A stretch of 64,000 nucleotides of DNA, from contig CACRXP010000629.1 of the NCBI GenBank assembly GCA_902702965.1, forward strand, positions 62,001-126,000. Direction: 5' to 3'. The DNA comes from Spirometra erinaceieuropaei. Lineage: Eukaryota > Platyhelminthes > Cestoda > Diphyllobothriidea > Diphyllobothriidae. Under the pieces are notes generated by a model. It worked only from the letters and a program-made list of their open reading frames with translations. It had not been told where the DNA came from and did no database searches. Positions 46,990 through 57,346 of this stretch are shown piece after piece. The position numbers and the translations under genes were made by a program. Position 1 is the stretch's first letter, and every line of letters begins with the position of its first letter.

Positions 46990-47690
46990 AAACCGACAGT
47001 TTCGATCTCTGTCTTAGACAACTTTCTAAGCAGAAAACATGATGGTAGCGTTCGAAGGAGCGTTTATCGGAAAGAAACCTGGCTTGGACAAAATACGAGT
47101 TTCGGCAAATTCGTACCCCGCATTTTAGTCTGTTGCTTGATGCAGGTGGCTGGGAGCGTCAAGGCGGATCACCGAAATAGTAAGAACTTGTTTCGCGAGA
47201 ACGGTTATCCGGACAGATTTATGACAAAGTATATCACCACGATTCCAGGAACAATCATGAAGATGACGGCGGGAAAGAAAATCCTGTCACTCAAAGTCCC
47301 CGTCCAAAGGGGATACGGCGAGTGAAGTGAGAAGACTCCTTGACCAAGCTGTTTCACTTACCCTTCCGACTACAAGACTTCGAGAACTAAGCACGGCCGA
47401 CCCCATTATATACGGAGATTTCAGGGAGGAATTACCAGCTGAGATCGCCTCCATGTTCATGTACTTCTTTACTCGCAAGAATCCATGCCTGTTCAAAGGA
47501 ATACGGGAGCACCTCCAGGCATGGCTGGAAAGGCGCAATATTAGGAGCATAAACAATGCCATTCGTGCACACATTGTTAACACGGGTTATCATGCTGACC
47601 ACGACGGAGCTTTTGAACAAAAGTATATGAGGTCCCACCAAAGCCATCCTTGGCCGCTGGGCTAGTGTCTGTTAGCAATACCAGAAGCTG
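46990..47690 (+). pseudogene. PLE lineage B connector and endonuclease fragment
   Basis: The frame ending at 47325 contains SISVLDNFLSRKHDGSVRRS, VYRKETW and FRENGYPDRFMTKYI, the region after the RT palm in PLEs (FLD...RK-DG...VYRKPT...NGYP). It is followed by LSLKVPVQRG, equivalent to the L-LPFKGD element. After a frame change near 47320 the next frame reads RRLLDQAVSLTLPTTRL, SMFMYFFTR, then IREHLQAWLERRNIRSINNA and AHIVNTGYHADHDGAF. These are the later conserved parts of the GIY-YIG domain. The piece that should hold the YIG and RT motifs between them is deleted. It may be the same copy as the RT palm at 45.78-46.10 kb, but about 0.9 kb of foreign or decayed DNA separates them. Confidence 0.7.
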
Positions 47691-49198
47691 CTGCATCATA
47701 CTACGCGCATTGGCCTTCTGCGCACAGACAATTCTCCTAAAGGCTCCGCGTTGACCGCGACCAAGGTTAAATAAAATGCATAGAACATTACCCGCTTTCC
47801 GCTCTCCTGCCTATCCGAATATTCGTAACTCTCACTGTTTACAAACTTACTGTGTTTCCTTACACTATTCGTGTTCTCGTCTTGGATCACGCTGAAGTAC
47901 GAAAGTAAACTTTGTGTTCGTCTCCAAACATTTTATTGGGCGCTCTTCAACAGTCATTGTTGTTTTTCCTACAACACTCCATTCTAAGACTTCGCTTGCC
48001 GCAACCATTTGACAAAGACCTATTCCGAACAATGCTGGACTTTTTGCGGTCATTGATTTGAGCCTTTTGAGGAATACACAGATAAATGCAGAGTATTCTC
48101 CAAATCAAAGTACCACAAATCGTGCTCACACCCAAATCCGGATATTTGCAGATCCGCGACAGAACACCCTTAATTTTGGAAAAATAGTTCTTCATTAACA
48201 GAACAAGGAGTAAATTTGTTTTACAAGCCTTTTAATGGCGGCAGACGCTTTGCCCAAACCTAGTAATATTAACTGCAGGGGTCTGCATTGCTTGAGGCAT
48301 AGTCTAATATATTTCCTCTGTATTTGTGACTACAGTTAAGGTTTTTATAAGCCGCATGCTGATGGCTTAGAATACTTAAAATATGCTCTTGATTCTTATT
48401 TTATGCTTTAGAATTACTGGACAGAAAAATAATTGTGTACTTTATACTACTAAAGCTGACTTCGTCAAGTTCGAACGTTCAAAGAAAAACATCCTTGATC
48501 TTTCAAAATGATTGGCGTATTTGCGAAGCCAAATCTATCTGATTTTTCAAACAATATGACTCAATTTTTGTGCGAGTCTAGATAGCTGACATAAAGCTCT
48601 TTTTGGAAAAATTAATGAAGTATGTCAGTTTTAACAAAAAAAATGCTAGATATAAAAGCCGCTTATATACAAAAAGAACTACTGTTAATCAAAATGCCAT
48701 TGTTTCCTTCATAAAATAACACAGAATCTCCTACAATTCACTAAAGTATCATCATACGCATTGTACTGGGTAATAAAGTAAAATATCCCAGGTGTGATCT
48801 AACCTTAGTTTTTGTTTCGGAGTTTTAGTCACCATTTAAAATCGCGTTCAGTACTTAATTATTGAAAACACAAAATCCGCTTACGAAAGTTGTTTTGAAA
48901 CCAGAAACAGTTCAAAGTCGCCAGGCTAGTTATCACCAGTTGGACGTTGGACTATAATCTTTCTGATTTATGGGAATTCATCTCATCACGAAGTCTGTTC
49001 GTAACTCGGCCACTGATTTTGTGCTCTTCCTGTAAAGGTGCGTGGTTTTTTTAAATGTCTGTAGTCGGGCGCTTTATACACGCCATCAGTTTTTTTTATG
49101 AAAGACTTTTGTTTACGTTGACGACGTTGTCGAGCACACGGCCTCATGCACTCTAACTAATCAAATGCTCGTTAGCTCACTTAATTTGATCAAGCAGA
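47691..49198. other. No recognisable gene
   Basis: AT-rich DNA, short ORFs only. Confidence 0.5.
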
Positions 49199-49253
49199 AG
49201 GGGTCCGATCTCACGACCTCGAGCTTTATGTGACTGCCTAATTAGGCTTAAAC
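49199..49253 (-). repeat. tRNA-Met-like SINE head
   Basis: On the minus strand CAGTCACATAAAGCTCGAGG is followed by TCGTGAGATCGGACC. This resembles the anticodon arm (with CAT), variable loop and T arm of an elongator tRNA-Met. The D arm is decayed into CCTAATTAGG and no acceptor pairing is present. It is likely the head of a tRNA-derived repeat, not a functional gene. Confidence 0.45.
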
Positions 49254-50624
49254 ATGCTGTGGAAACCATGTCGTCGGCGGCACATGTAGGCAGACCGTTT
49301 GAGTTTATTATCCATTGCAGCTAGAGCGGTAACGGGTCCCCTTATTATGGTCCTGTAATCTGAGCAAAATGGGCAAGGAAGGAGCGAGTGCGTTACATAC
49401 CTCACCTTGCCATAAACTGATTAACACGTCATTTATGTGTGCCACGTTGTCTCAGTGGGACTACTAGTTGACCTCCATCATTAACAACTATGAAAACCTC
49501 ATGTGACCACAAAATGTAGAATTGTTTGAAAGTTGTGGTAGAATAAAAATATATTTTTATTTCGTTAATTCACGAGGGAAATTGATCACCATTCATCTCT
49601 TTGAATCGCCTCAGGCGAAACTTGAAAGTCAGTATTTCTTGTTCCCGGCATTAAACCCACTCTGGTCCGCGTTAGATCATGAAATTCAATTTCTGACAGC
49701 GTTGATATCAGTCCTGGTCTGAATTGTTCTGCTCGGTGTGATTGATACAGAACTCTCGCCAGCTACTTTAAACAAACAGTTGCAACTACAGCATCCAAGT
49801 TATATCAAGACGTCTTAAAATATCCTGTGAAAAATAAGGCTACCAAAAATGACGATTTCCGTTTGGTCATAAATTCACACACTGCATTTTCTCCAATCAT
49901 TCTTATCTCATTTTTGGCAACATCAAAACCACTTACGCCTCAGTGACTTATGCGAGAAGAATAGTAACCGTCCCAGGGCTCAAGCTTTTGCCTGGAGATC
50001 CCGATTTTCGAAGGTTTGTTTTGCCTAGATGTACAACCGAATACTATCTAATGCCGAAGTGCGCATGCCCTGCTTGTTGATGGTAATCGACGCAAATTAA
50101 ATTATTTCCTGCGTAGCAGCGAATTTGGCCGGCAGATAAGCCATACACTTCTCCAGAGTCCGTACGATATGCTTGCAGTTGATGAAGTCACTTTGTCCTA
50201 AAGCACACTCTCTATTCACTATCGGCTGACTTAAAAACTAATAAATGGTATAGAAAAGGAGCCATGGTGGCAGATGCGTAATAAGTTGCCGAAACCTACT
50301 TCGCTTCGTTGCGCGTGTCCAGCTGATTATAAGGCAGTCGACGTTGTCTGTAATGAGACAGTCTCGTGCGACCCGTGATAGGTTTAGGCACGACAGATTC
50401 ATTATAGTCGGGGGAAGCGCTGATGAGACGTAGGGATGAGGTAGCCAGTGTCCGTCTCTCCCTCCCCCCCCTTTCCATCTTACCGTCCACAGTCTGAGTC
50501 AGTCCGAGAAATTGGCTGACGCGGCGGGAAGGCCTGCCAAGTTGGTAGTTCGTTGCAAGCAAGGCAGATGATGGCATTCTGTTTCACAGTTTTGATTATT
50601 GTTAATAGATTTTGAAACTGGAGT
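49254..50624. other. No recognisable gene
   Basis: AT-rich with a short C-rich run at about 50460-50475. No gene supported. Confidence 0.5.
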
Positions 50625-50775
50625 GCAATCACAGTAGGTGTGGTAACTCATGAAATGTTAAATGGTACTTATGATAGATTGTAGTATTGATTATCATGCA
50701 GCATAATGCTACGATACGTAAGTTACTTCTGAAGTCCAGCTTTGAAATAAGGCTAAAAACATCAGCGACGCAGAT
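50625..50775 (+). repeat. Foldback element, left-arm fragment
   Basis: Matches the outer left arm of the foldback family: CACAGTAGGTGTGGTAACTC, ATGAAATGTTAAATGG, ATCATGCAGCATAATGCTAC and CAGCTTTGAAATAAGG in order. No matching right arm was found nearby. Confidence 0.65.
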
Positions 50776-51330
50776 AGTGTTAAAAAGTTAAATTTTAAAT
50801 AAAAATCGAGTTTCCACACGTCAGAAAAAGGGCCTCGTTTGGGAACTGACGAATTATGATTTGGTTGCAGTAGTTTCATGCACATAGCACGCAATCTGGC
50901 CTCTATCCCCTTATTAACGACTTTCTGAATGCAATTCTATTTGCTCGGCAGGCGTCTGGCCTTTTAAAAGGCTCACTGATGACCTTAGGGTTTAATTGCG
51001 GAAGCAATTCGAATTATACTGAGATACACAAAATGTAACTAATGGAAATTCTAAACTTTTTCTTCGCGCTATTCACATCCGCCGCTATCGTAAGCATTTT
51101 ACCTCGGCCCAAACACCCATTTCTAAGAAAAAAACTGCGGTCGGTTATGCAACAAATCCACTCCTTGACAAATAGGTTTATATCGTGCGGCGCCTCTGAA
51201 TTAAAAGATACCCAGAAGTCGTTTGCCCTCTGTCTGGTTGGCTTAACAAAATGAGTACTGTTGCTACGTGTTTATTATTCGTAAAAAAATTGCAACTTGG
51301 GCCCGAAAACTAGCCTTTCGCGAGGACATG
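50776..51330. other. No recognisable gene
   Basis: AT-rich spacer between two foldback-family sequences. Confidence 0.4.
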
Positions 51331-52602
51331 GAGTAGATGTGCTATCTCATAAAATGTTAACTGAAGATTTAAAACACGCTTCCGATTAGAAAAGACTACT
51401 TTAGAATAAATGCACGTACGACATAATTTTTGAATACTTTAGTTCTGCCAAGATGCCGGCCTATGAAACAGCGTTTTTAGGAATCTTGCAGAAACTGCAT
51501 CTGGCAAAAATAATTACTTACATGACATAAATTCTTCCCATTTACGTTTACGTATTTATAAGTTCAAGTGTATTTTATAGAGGTCATGTGTCAAGCATCT
51601 TATGTTTTCACTTACTTGCCGGCAACTCGTGTCTTAATAAAAGTTCACATTTGAAAAAGGCGCAATTTTCATTATAAATGGTTTTTCTTATTACGTGATT
51701 TAGTATGCCCCTCAAGGTTCCACACATGGCGCACGACATTAATACATCTATTAACGCTGCTCATAGGGCACACATTATTGCCCACATCTTTTGTAAAATT
51801 ATGAGCTTAATATGACATAATTTTAATCGCCTATGGTTTCCTTACCATGAAACGATACAGCGTTCAGCTTAGAAAATACTGATTGTCTTTACAACAACCT
51901 GTCGGTTGTAGGATTAATCCGTATTCAAAAAATAACAAACCCAAATGCACAATTTTTTTCAAGTATACATCCCACAAAAACACAATTTGCCACCAAACAG
52001 GTATAGACTCTTTTTTTCGTGTTTTCCATAAGGCATAATGAGATTTGCGATGCATGTAACTACAAGAGCACTGAGTTTTACAGAGTACGTTTCGTTCGAC
52101 AGCCAGAATACAGCCAGCTTAAAAGTATTTACTTCAAAGGGACTGAACTATTTTGGTTTTCTCTACGCGATAGGTAATAATACAATGTTGTTTGAGCGGT
52201 TTTTTAATCCAAAGAAGCATTTGAGAATTATAGTTAGCATTACTGGAGGTAAAACATTTACTGTGCTTGCTTAGTGACATATTTCTGAAAAGCGGAGTTT
52301 GCCACAGAATAAGTGAACGAAACTTGTTAATGCGTGTTTTTTTCAAATATTTTTGTAACTATGGGGGCCTAAGGAATCACTTAAAAATGCAAGCAATTTA
52401 AGAAGCCATTTTATTCTGAATGCAGTCTTTACAGGCAACCAGAAAGAGTCTCATTCAAAGGCCGGTCTCCTGGCATGACTAAAATATTCGTGAATCATTC
52501 TCCACGATAATTAATATTTCAAATCTTTTTAAGTATATTTTATAGTCGGAAAGATATTTTGACTTTTTGGTTTGCATTTCATGAGGTATCTTAATTACCG
52601 CA
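51331..52602. repeat. Foldback element, copy 3 (diverged, 1.27 kb)
   Basis: The left arm starts GAGTAGATGTGCTATCTCAT. It contains ACTTTAGTTCTGCCAAGATG, CCGGCCTATGAAAC and GCAGAAACTGCATCTGG. Read on the minus strand, the right end gives CCTCATGAAATGC, ATTTTAGTCATGCCAGGAGA, CCGGCCTTTGAATGAG and GTAAAGACTGCATTCAG in the same order. The mid-arm AAAAATAATTACTTACATGA also matches other copies. The centre (about 51.7-52.3 kb) is longer than in copies 2 and 4, suggesting an internal insertion. Confidence 0.7.
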
Positions 52603-53389
52603 CTCTCAAGCTCACATATTCCTGGGATCTGCTAGGCGCAATGGGTTAGACAGATTTACGATGTTGTGTCATTGTTAACTGACATGTAAAAACCCATTTC
52701 ACTAGAGTACCAGTCATGATGCGATTTCGGGCTTCTTCGAATGCCCTCCGGAAGTTAAGAACTCTTAAGGAAGGTCAGTTTCCCACGATATTCCCGGAGT
52801 AAGTAAAGTCGTTTTGTTGTAATAAGGCGTGTGACAGGATGACTGCAAAATTGGCATCCCGACTGTGGGAATTTTTGAGCGGCAGGAAAGTTCTACTCCA
52901 CCTTCCCAGAGCAGGAGGGGACGATGGAAGACGGATCTATGGGAAAAAGGATAGCGGGTTTTCTGGCGTGGGAGCAGCAGCGGATCTCTGCTCGGAGGTC
53001 TTAGTAAAGCGCGTGGAGATCCGTAGGCCAATGAATATGGTCATTATCAGGACGCAAAGTCCTGAGAAAAGCTCGCGAGAATTCTGTGATGTCTGCGCCG
53101 GCAACCTGGGTAATATGTTACATTCAGCGCATGCTGCGTTCGCTTGACGATGGGCTGTCAACGGAATGTCTGGTGTGTTCCGCGTTCAACCTCCCCATCA
53201 ACCTGTGTCATGCTGGGAACGGTGAAGTCATCGATCTTGATTGGGGCCATCCTCTTCCCGTGGCACCCTGAGACTCAATCTAGAGCTCTCGTAGGTGGTC
53301 GCGTAGCAACCGTTTGTGGCTGGGCAAGAAAGTATGGCGGCCTTATCCTGAGGTCCTTGAGGCGGATGAGTTAGAGCTTCATATTTTGT
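52603..53389. other. GC-richer segment without recognised gene
   Basis: ORFs at 52839-53147 and 53086-53374 (+) overlap in different frames, with no recognised motif. The segment runs into a GGTTTGAATTAAGG-type tract, the same layout as near 33.0 and 60.6 kb, so it is probably part of a repeat. Confidence 0.4.
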
Positions 53390-53530
53390 TAATGTTGGGC
53401 CAAGGTTTGAATTAAGGTGATTAGGACTAGGTTTAAGATCAGGGATGTGTTTACAATATGAGTATTAATGGTAGGTAATATGCTTTATTGTAATGCTTAA
53501 ATAGAGCATTATGGTTAAGGTTAAAGTTTG
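53390..53530 (+). repeat. Degenerate GGTTAG-like tract
   Basis: Scattered AAGGTTTGAATTAAGG, GACTAGGTTTAAGATCAGG and GGTTAAGGTTAAAG words. Strongly decayed. Confidence 0.4.
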
Positions 53531-54199
53531 GACGAGGAAAAGAAACCTCCGCTGCAATTTAGAACCAAATCACATGTAGTTAAACGAGCGCTTTAGATTT
53601 TCAGATCCGACTTTAGTTACTATGAAGAAGGTGCGTCAAAAACGACCGTGGAATTTAAAATGAAAATTTAAACGTTATGCTCTGTCATCGGCCAGCTGTA
53701 CCCAAACACTCAGATTCAAATTACGCGTATCAACATTATCCAAATGGAATTTGGACTGCCGTATGCGTTAATGGTGTTTGGTGAATGTACAGTTTGAGAC
53801 GGTATTAAGACTGCATTTCAGCCTAATTAGCGCTCGAGTCTTGCTGTTCATTTGACTACTGGACTTAATCCTTATTCCTTTATACGGATACCTCGTTGCA
53901 CATTCCCTTAAAAAACTGGGAAAATGTAGGATAAGATTTAAAGCCTTTAAAATTTAGTCGTTGTGCCTGAATTAATACTCTGCCCTATTCCGTGCTAACG
54001 TATTGACTGTGCAAGCAAAAAAAACCAGAACTTCAACAAATGTTTTCTTCTGTCGGCTTCTAGCACCGACTGAATGTAAATTAAAAGGCAGTATGCCGAG
54101 CTGAAACGTGCATGTAAAGGAAATTACGAGAGGTTTTTCTGTACGCTAATTCCTCAACCAATCGGTAGATAAGTATGACCCTGCTCTTATCAAACTTGC
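53531..54199. other. No recognisable gene
   Basis: AT-rich, no supported feature. Confidence 0.45.
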
Positions 54200-54426
54200 G
54201 AAGCCATTTGCAAACGACACTTCAAAATTGTGGTCTCAAAATATCTCCGCAGACATTTAGAACGGAGATGATATAGACAATGGCCACAGAGAGGCCTGTG
54301 TCGCAAGCACAGTTGGCAGTGATCATCTGTTTGCAAGGTATTTTTTGTACGCCGGAGACAAGAAGCCCAAGTGCCATTTTCCGTACATAATTTATGGACC
54401 GCACCAGATCTAGAAGACAACCGCCA
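54200..54426 (-). pseudogene. Possible class B GPCR hormone-receptor-domain exon remnant
   Basis: On the minus strand a good 3' splice acceptor (GCGTTTCCTTGCAG, just right of 54426) precedes an open frame with VHKLCTENGTWASC (54367-54396 for HKLCTENGTW) and a further DDHC. This resembles the C-terminal half of the extracellular hormone receptor domain (R/K-x-C-x-x-N-G-x-W ... C) of secretin-type GPCRs. One frame over, the next residues read GLSVAIVYIISVLNVCGDIL, which could be a first membrane helix. The two parts are in different frames, so if real it is broken. No donor site or neighbouring exon is identified, and a chance match is quite possible. Confidence 0.2.
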
Positions 54427-54731
54427 CTGCAAGGAAACGCATACTTTACGGGAGGCTGACATGGTAAGTTAACCCTTGGCTTGCATTTTACAGTCTGAAG
54501 TAAAACCTGCAGGATCATAATGAACAGAGCGCTTGAGTTCCAAAAACTCTGCGGTGCAGAGTTATGTTGCCTCTCATTGCGGAGGTTTGAGAGATCTGTT
54601 TACGTTTGTGTGGTCAGCATGTTTTACAGGCATTGAATGACATATTCATTTGCATCTCGCAGGCCCTAACCACAACTTTTAGTAAACAGTGCTCAGGGGC
54701 ATCAAATAAAGTTGAAAAAATTACATTTAAA

Positions 54732-54959
54732 ATGGAACATTCAGCGATGTTAGCATTCCTGATTTGGTTTACGCTACATGTGGTGGCCTGTAGTACGCGT
54801 CAGATGGTTGTTAACGTCATCTCAGGCATTGCGTCCAACCACATCTGCAGTCAACTAAAAAGCTCGGACAGGCTCCATGAGCAGAGGAGAGGCAAGAAAA
54901 AGAGGAGAATCTTCCATGAAAGCCATTCTTCCGGCAAATCATCACATTCCTTACCATAA
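54732..54959 (+). CDS. Small secreted-peptide-like ORF (75 aa)
   Basis: The frame is open upstream to 54606, but the Met at 54732 has a favourable context (TTTAAAATGG) and begins a signal-peptide-like stretch: MEHSAMLAFLIWFTLHVVAC, with likely cleavage around residues 20-22. The mature part would be about 53 residues with one cysteine (residue 39) and a basic cluster RRGKKKRR (residues 52-59), which could be a prohormone processing site. It ends SSGKSSHSLP before TAA. No family is recognised and no splice sites or poly(A) signal tie it to a transcript. In 64 kb of AT-rich DNA such an ORF can occur by chance. Confidence 0.2.
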   Translation: MEHSAMLAFLIWFTLHVVACSTRQMVVNVISGIASNHICSQLKSSDRLHEQRRGKKKRRIFHESHSSGKSSHSLP

Positions 54960-55374
54960 AATCTCCTCCTGTTTTTTAAGTTGCGAGTTTGATGTCAGCC
55001 AAATCACGAGATAAGTTGTCCCTACAGGATGAGGGCTACACTGCAACGGTTTATTCTAACTGCGATCCTTGATTTCGAAAAACTATCCCCAGACTAGTCA
55101 ATGCAAGTAGAACAGGCCAGTGATTAGAAAAATTGATTAAATACCGTCCCAAAACACTGGCTTGGTGTGGACATATGAGCAAGGGGGATAGTTAAATCAT
55201 GTCAGGGGTTGGGTGAGAGGGGAAAGGCGCGGACAGATGGAGGTGGTTAGCCCACCTTTGACCACCGTAAACGTGGAGCCAGATCGAGGTGCTACAGCGC
55301 GCACTAGGTCGGCTATTTAGCTCGATAGCGGTCGCTTCTGCAGTTCTTAGTAGGCGTTGACCCGATAGCGTAAT
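54960..55374. other. No recognisable gene
   Basis: Mixed-composition spacer before the minus-strand PLE fragment. Confidence 0.4.
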
Positions 55375-55690
55375 GTACTATGATAGAACCTTATAAATCA
55401 TGAGAAAATCTTCGCTGGGGGCCACACGATGTCCGGAATCAACAATATAACGACGACACCGCTGCTTATGAACATAGTTGCGCCTTTTTCCAGCAATGTC
55501 GGGTGGTATTTACGTATTCTTCTTGATAGGCGCCGAAAAGTGATACCAATATAGCCTGTTTCCCAGGAGCAAGTAAAGGAATATACGCACACTGATATGG
55601 TATGAGATGTCAAGTTATCTTTACCATCTCCGCCTAAAATAAGGATAGTAGAGAATAGTATTCGAGCCCTTGCTGCTTATACAACAAGAT
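55375..55690 (-). pseudogene. PLE lineage B connector and GIY-YIG fragment
   Basis: On the minus strand ARILFSTILILGGDGKDNLT and SHTISVCVYSFTCSWETGYI (YIG at about 55542-55556) are followed by GITFRRLSRRIRKYHPTLL. This is the PLE connector running straight into the endonuclease: the KD-L...S-C-Y-FTC pattern, then YIG, R-L and RI. After a frame change at about 55460 it reads YIVDSGHRVAPSEDFLMIYK, the later HLVDSGHRV part. Compared with lineage A the motif is YIGxTxR rather than YVGETGR. The RT is absent, so this is a 5'-truncated, frameshifted copy. Confidence 0.75.
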
Positions 55691-56366
55691 CAAGGAGTTT
55701 GCTCGCATTCTACAATTGAAAAAGGACCTTTAAGGACGGATTTTTTTTTTGGCAGTAACTATGATGGGTTTTATCGCTCGCATGGCATTATTCTTTGCAG
55801 TGAGCCTACCGAAATTCCTATTTTTAGCAAAGAAAGTCCTGAATCTTTTCAGATTCTTCCTCAAGGTTTTCCGGCATATAAAATTTTCCAGCCCTTGGCA
55901 CCAAACCCCGAAATCGATTTTGTTTTTATCAGAGCAGCGCAAAACCGCCAAAGTTTGTGTGTTGTACAGACCGGGTTTTGTTCCGATAGACACTCCTTCA
56001 GACGCTATCGTTAAGACTCCTGTTTAGGAGAACATCTAAAAAGGGAGGGAACCAGCAGTTTCCATCTCCAACGTGAATTCGATTGACGGATGTGTCTGAT
56101 TTACGGCAGCTAAGAGGTTAACTGCGCGGTTTATATGGTGGCAATTGCAGAGATGCAATCATTGGAATGAACAATATGGAAGAAAGGTGGCACGCGTAGA
56201 CAGGGCCGTTATCTGTGTCGTTTAACGTTCACCGCTGGTTGCCCTTATTTTTTCTTGTCATCAGAGCGCATTCCATACAAAAGGGTCTGGTGAGATTAAT
56301 GCGCAGTCTTTAAGTGATTTTTCTAGAAGTTACTTCACCTCTCCAAATGGCTGCCCTGGTATTACA
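55691..56366. other. No recognisable gene
   Basis: Contains a 114-codon plus ORF (55670-56014) and an overlapping 87-codon minus ORF, neither with a known motif. Confidence 0.45.
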
Positions 56367-57346
56367 GTGCATGACCGATCACCCGAAATGTTGGTCGAAA
56401 TTCTGTTATGATTTTTTGGCAAGGAAGGATGATAAGGCGGCGCTGAAATACTAGCTGTCATGAAGAATAATCCTAAAATATATCGGACTTACCAAGACGT
56501 GGGCTTTTGAACGCACGTCTTTTGGACCTCCCGCAGAAATCATTCCTCGGTAAAAAATGACTACGTATGTAGAATGTATTTTTCACATTAATTTTCGATG
56601 GCTTATAAATTTTAATATGTTTTATAAATAAGACGCACAAAATATGCTTGCCTTTATGGGTTTGACAGAAAACCACACTGTCGTTATATTTTTTACGCAA
56701 AAAAAGTTTATATTTCGGTTTTAAGAACGTTTCTGATTATGAAGCCTATAAGACCGTGCCATGTCCATATTTGCAGCATCACCCGTGTCTGTTTACCAAA
56801 GTATGTACAAACTAGCCCGTATTCATTGCAAAATGTTATGAACTCTGCATAACAATTTCCTTAAGGCATATATAAATTTATGATTATCCCTACGCGGAAC
56901 ACACGTGGCCTGCACACTAAAATAGCTAAACGCTAATGCAACTGCTGGGCACGATCAAAATTATCTGGTATATGGGAAAATTCTTAAACACCTAAACTAA
57001 ACGTTGCTTTGCATGAAAAATATAAAGACAGTGTGGCTTTTTACCAAACCAATAAACAAAAGCATACTTTGTGTGTGTTTTCCATAAACTTCATTTAAAT
57101 TGATAGGCCTATCGAAAATCATTGCGAAAATGCATGCTTCCTATGTAGGCATTTTCTGTTGAGTACGGTTTTCTGAGGAAGGTCAGACAGACGCGTATTC
57201 AAAAGCCGATATCTTGGGGAGTCCGAAATATTATAGAATTATGCTACATGGTAATTAATATTACAACGTAACCTTTTTAATCCTTCCTTGTCGAAAACGC
57301 ATTTTGGAATTTCGACAAACATTTCATGAGCTCGGTCATGCCCTGT
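56367..57346. repeat. Foldback element, copy 4
   Basis: An imperfect palindrome of 980 bp. The left arm reads GTGCATGACCGATCACCCGA, AATGTTGGTCGAAATTC, GGCAAGGAAGGAT, GGGCTTTTGAACGCACGTCT, AAAATGACTACGTATGTAGA and GCCACACTGTC-type words. The right arm, read on the minus strand, gives GGGCATGACCGAGCTCATGA, AATGTTTGTCGAAATTCC, CGACAAGGAAGGATT, CGGCTTTTGAATACGCGTCT, AAAATGCCTACATAGGAAGC and AAAGCCACACTGTC in the same order. Arms are about 400 bp, spacer about 180 bp, as in copy 2. The 75-codon minus ORF within it is not conserved between copies. Confidence 0.85.
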
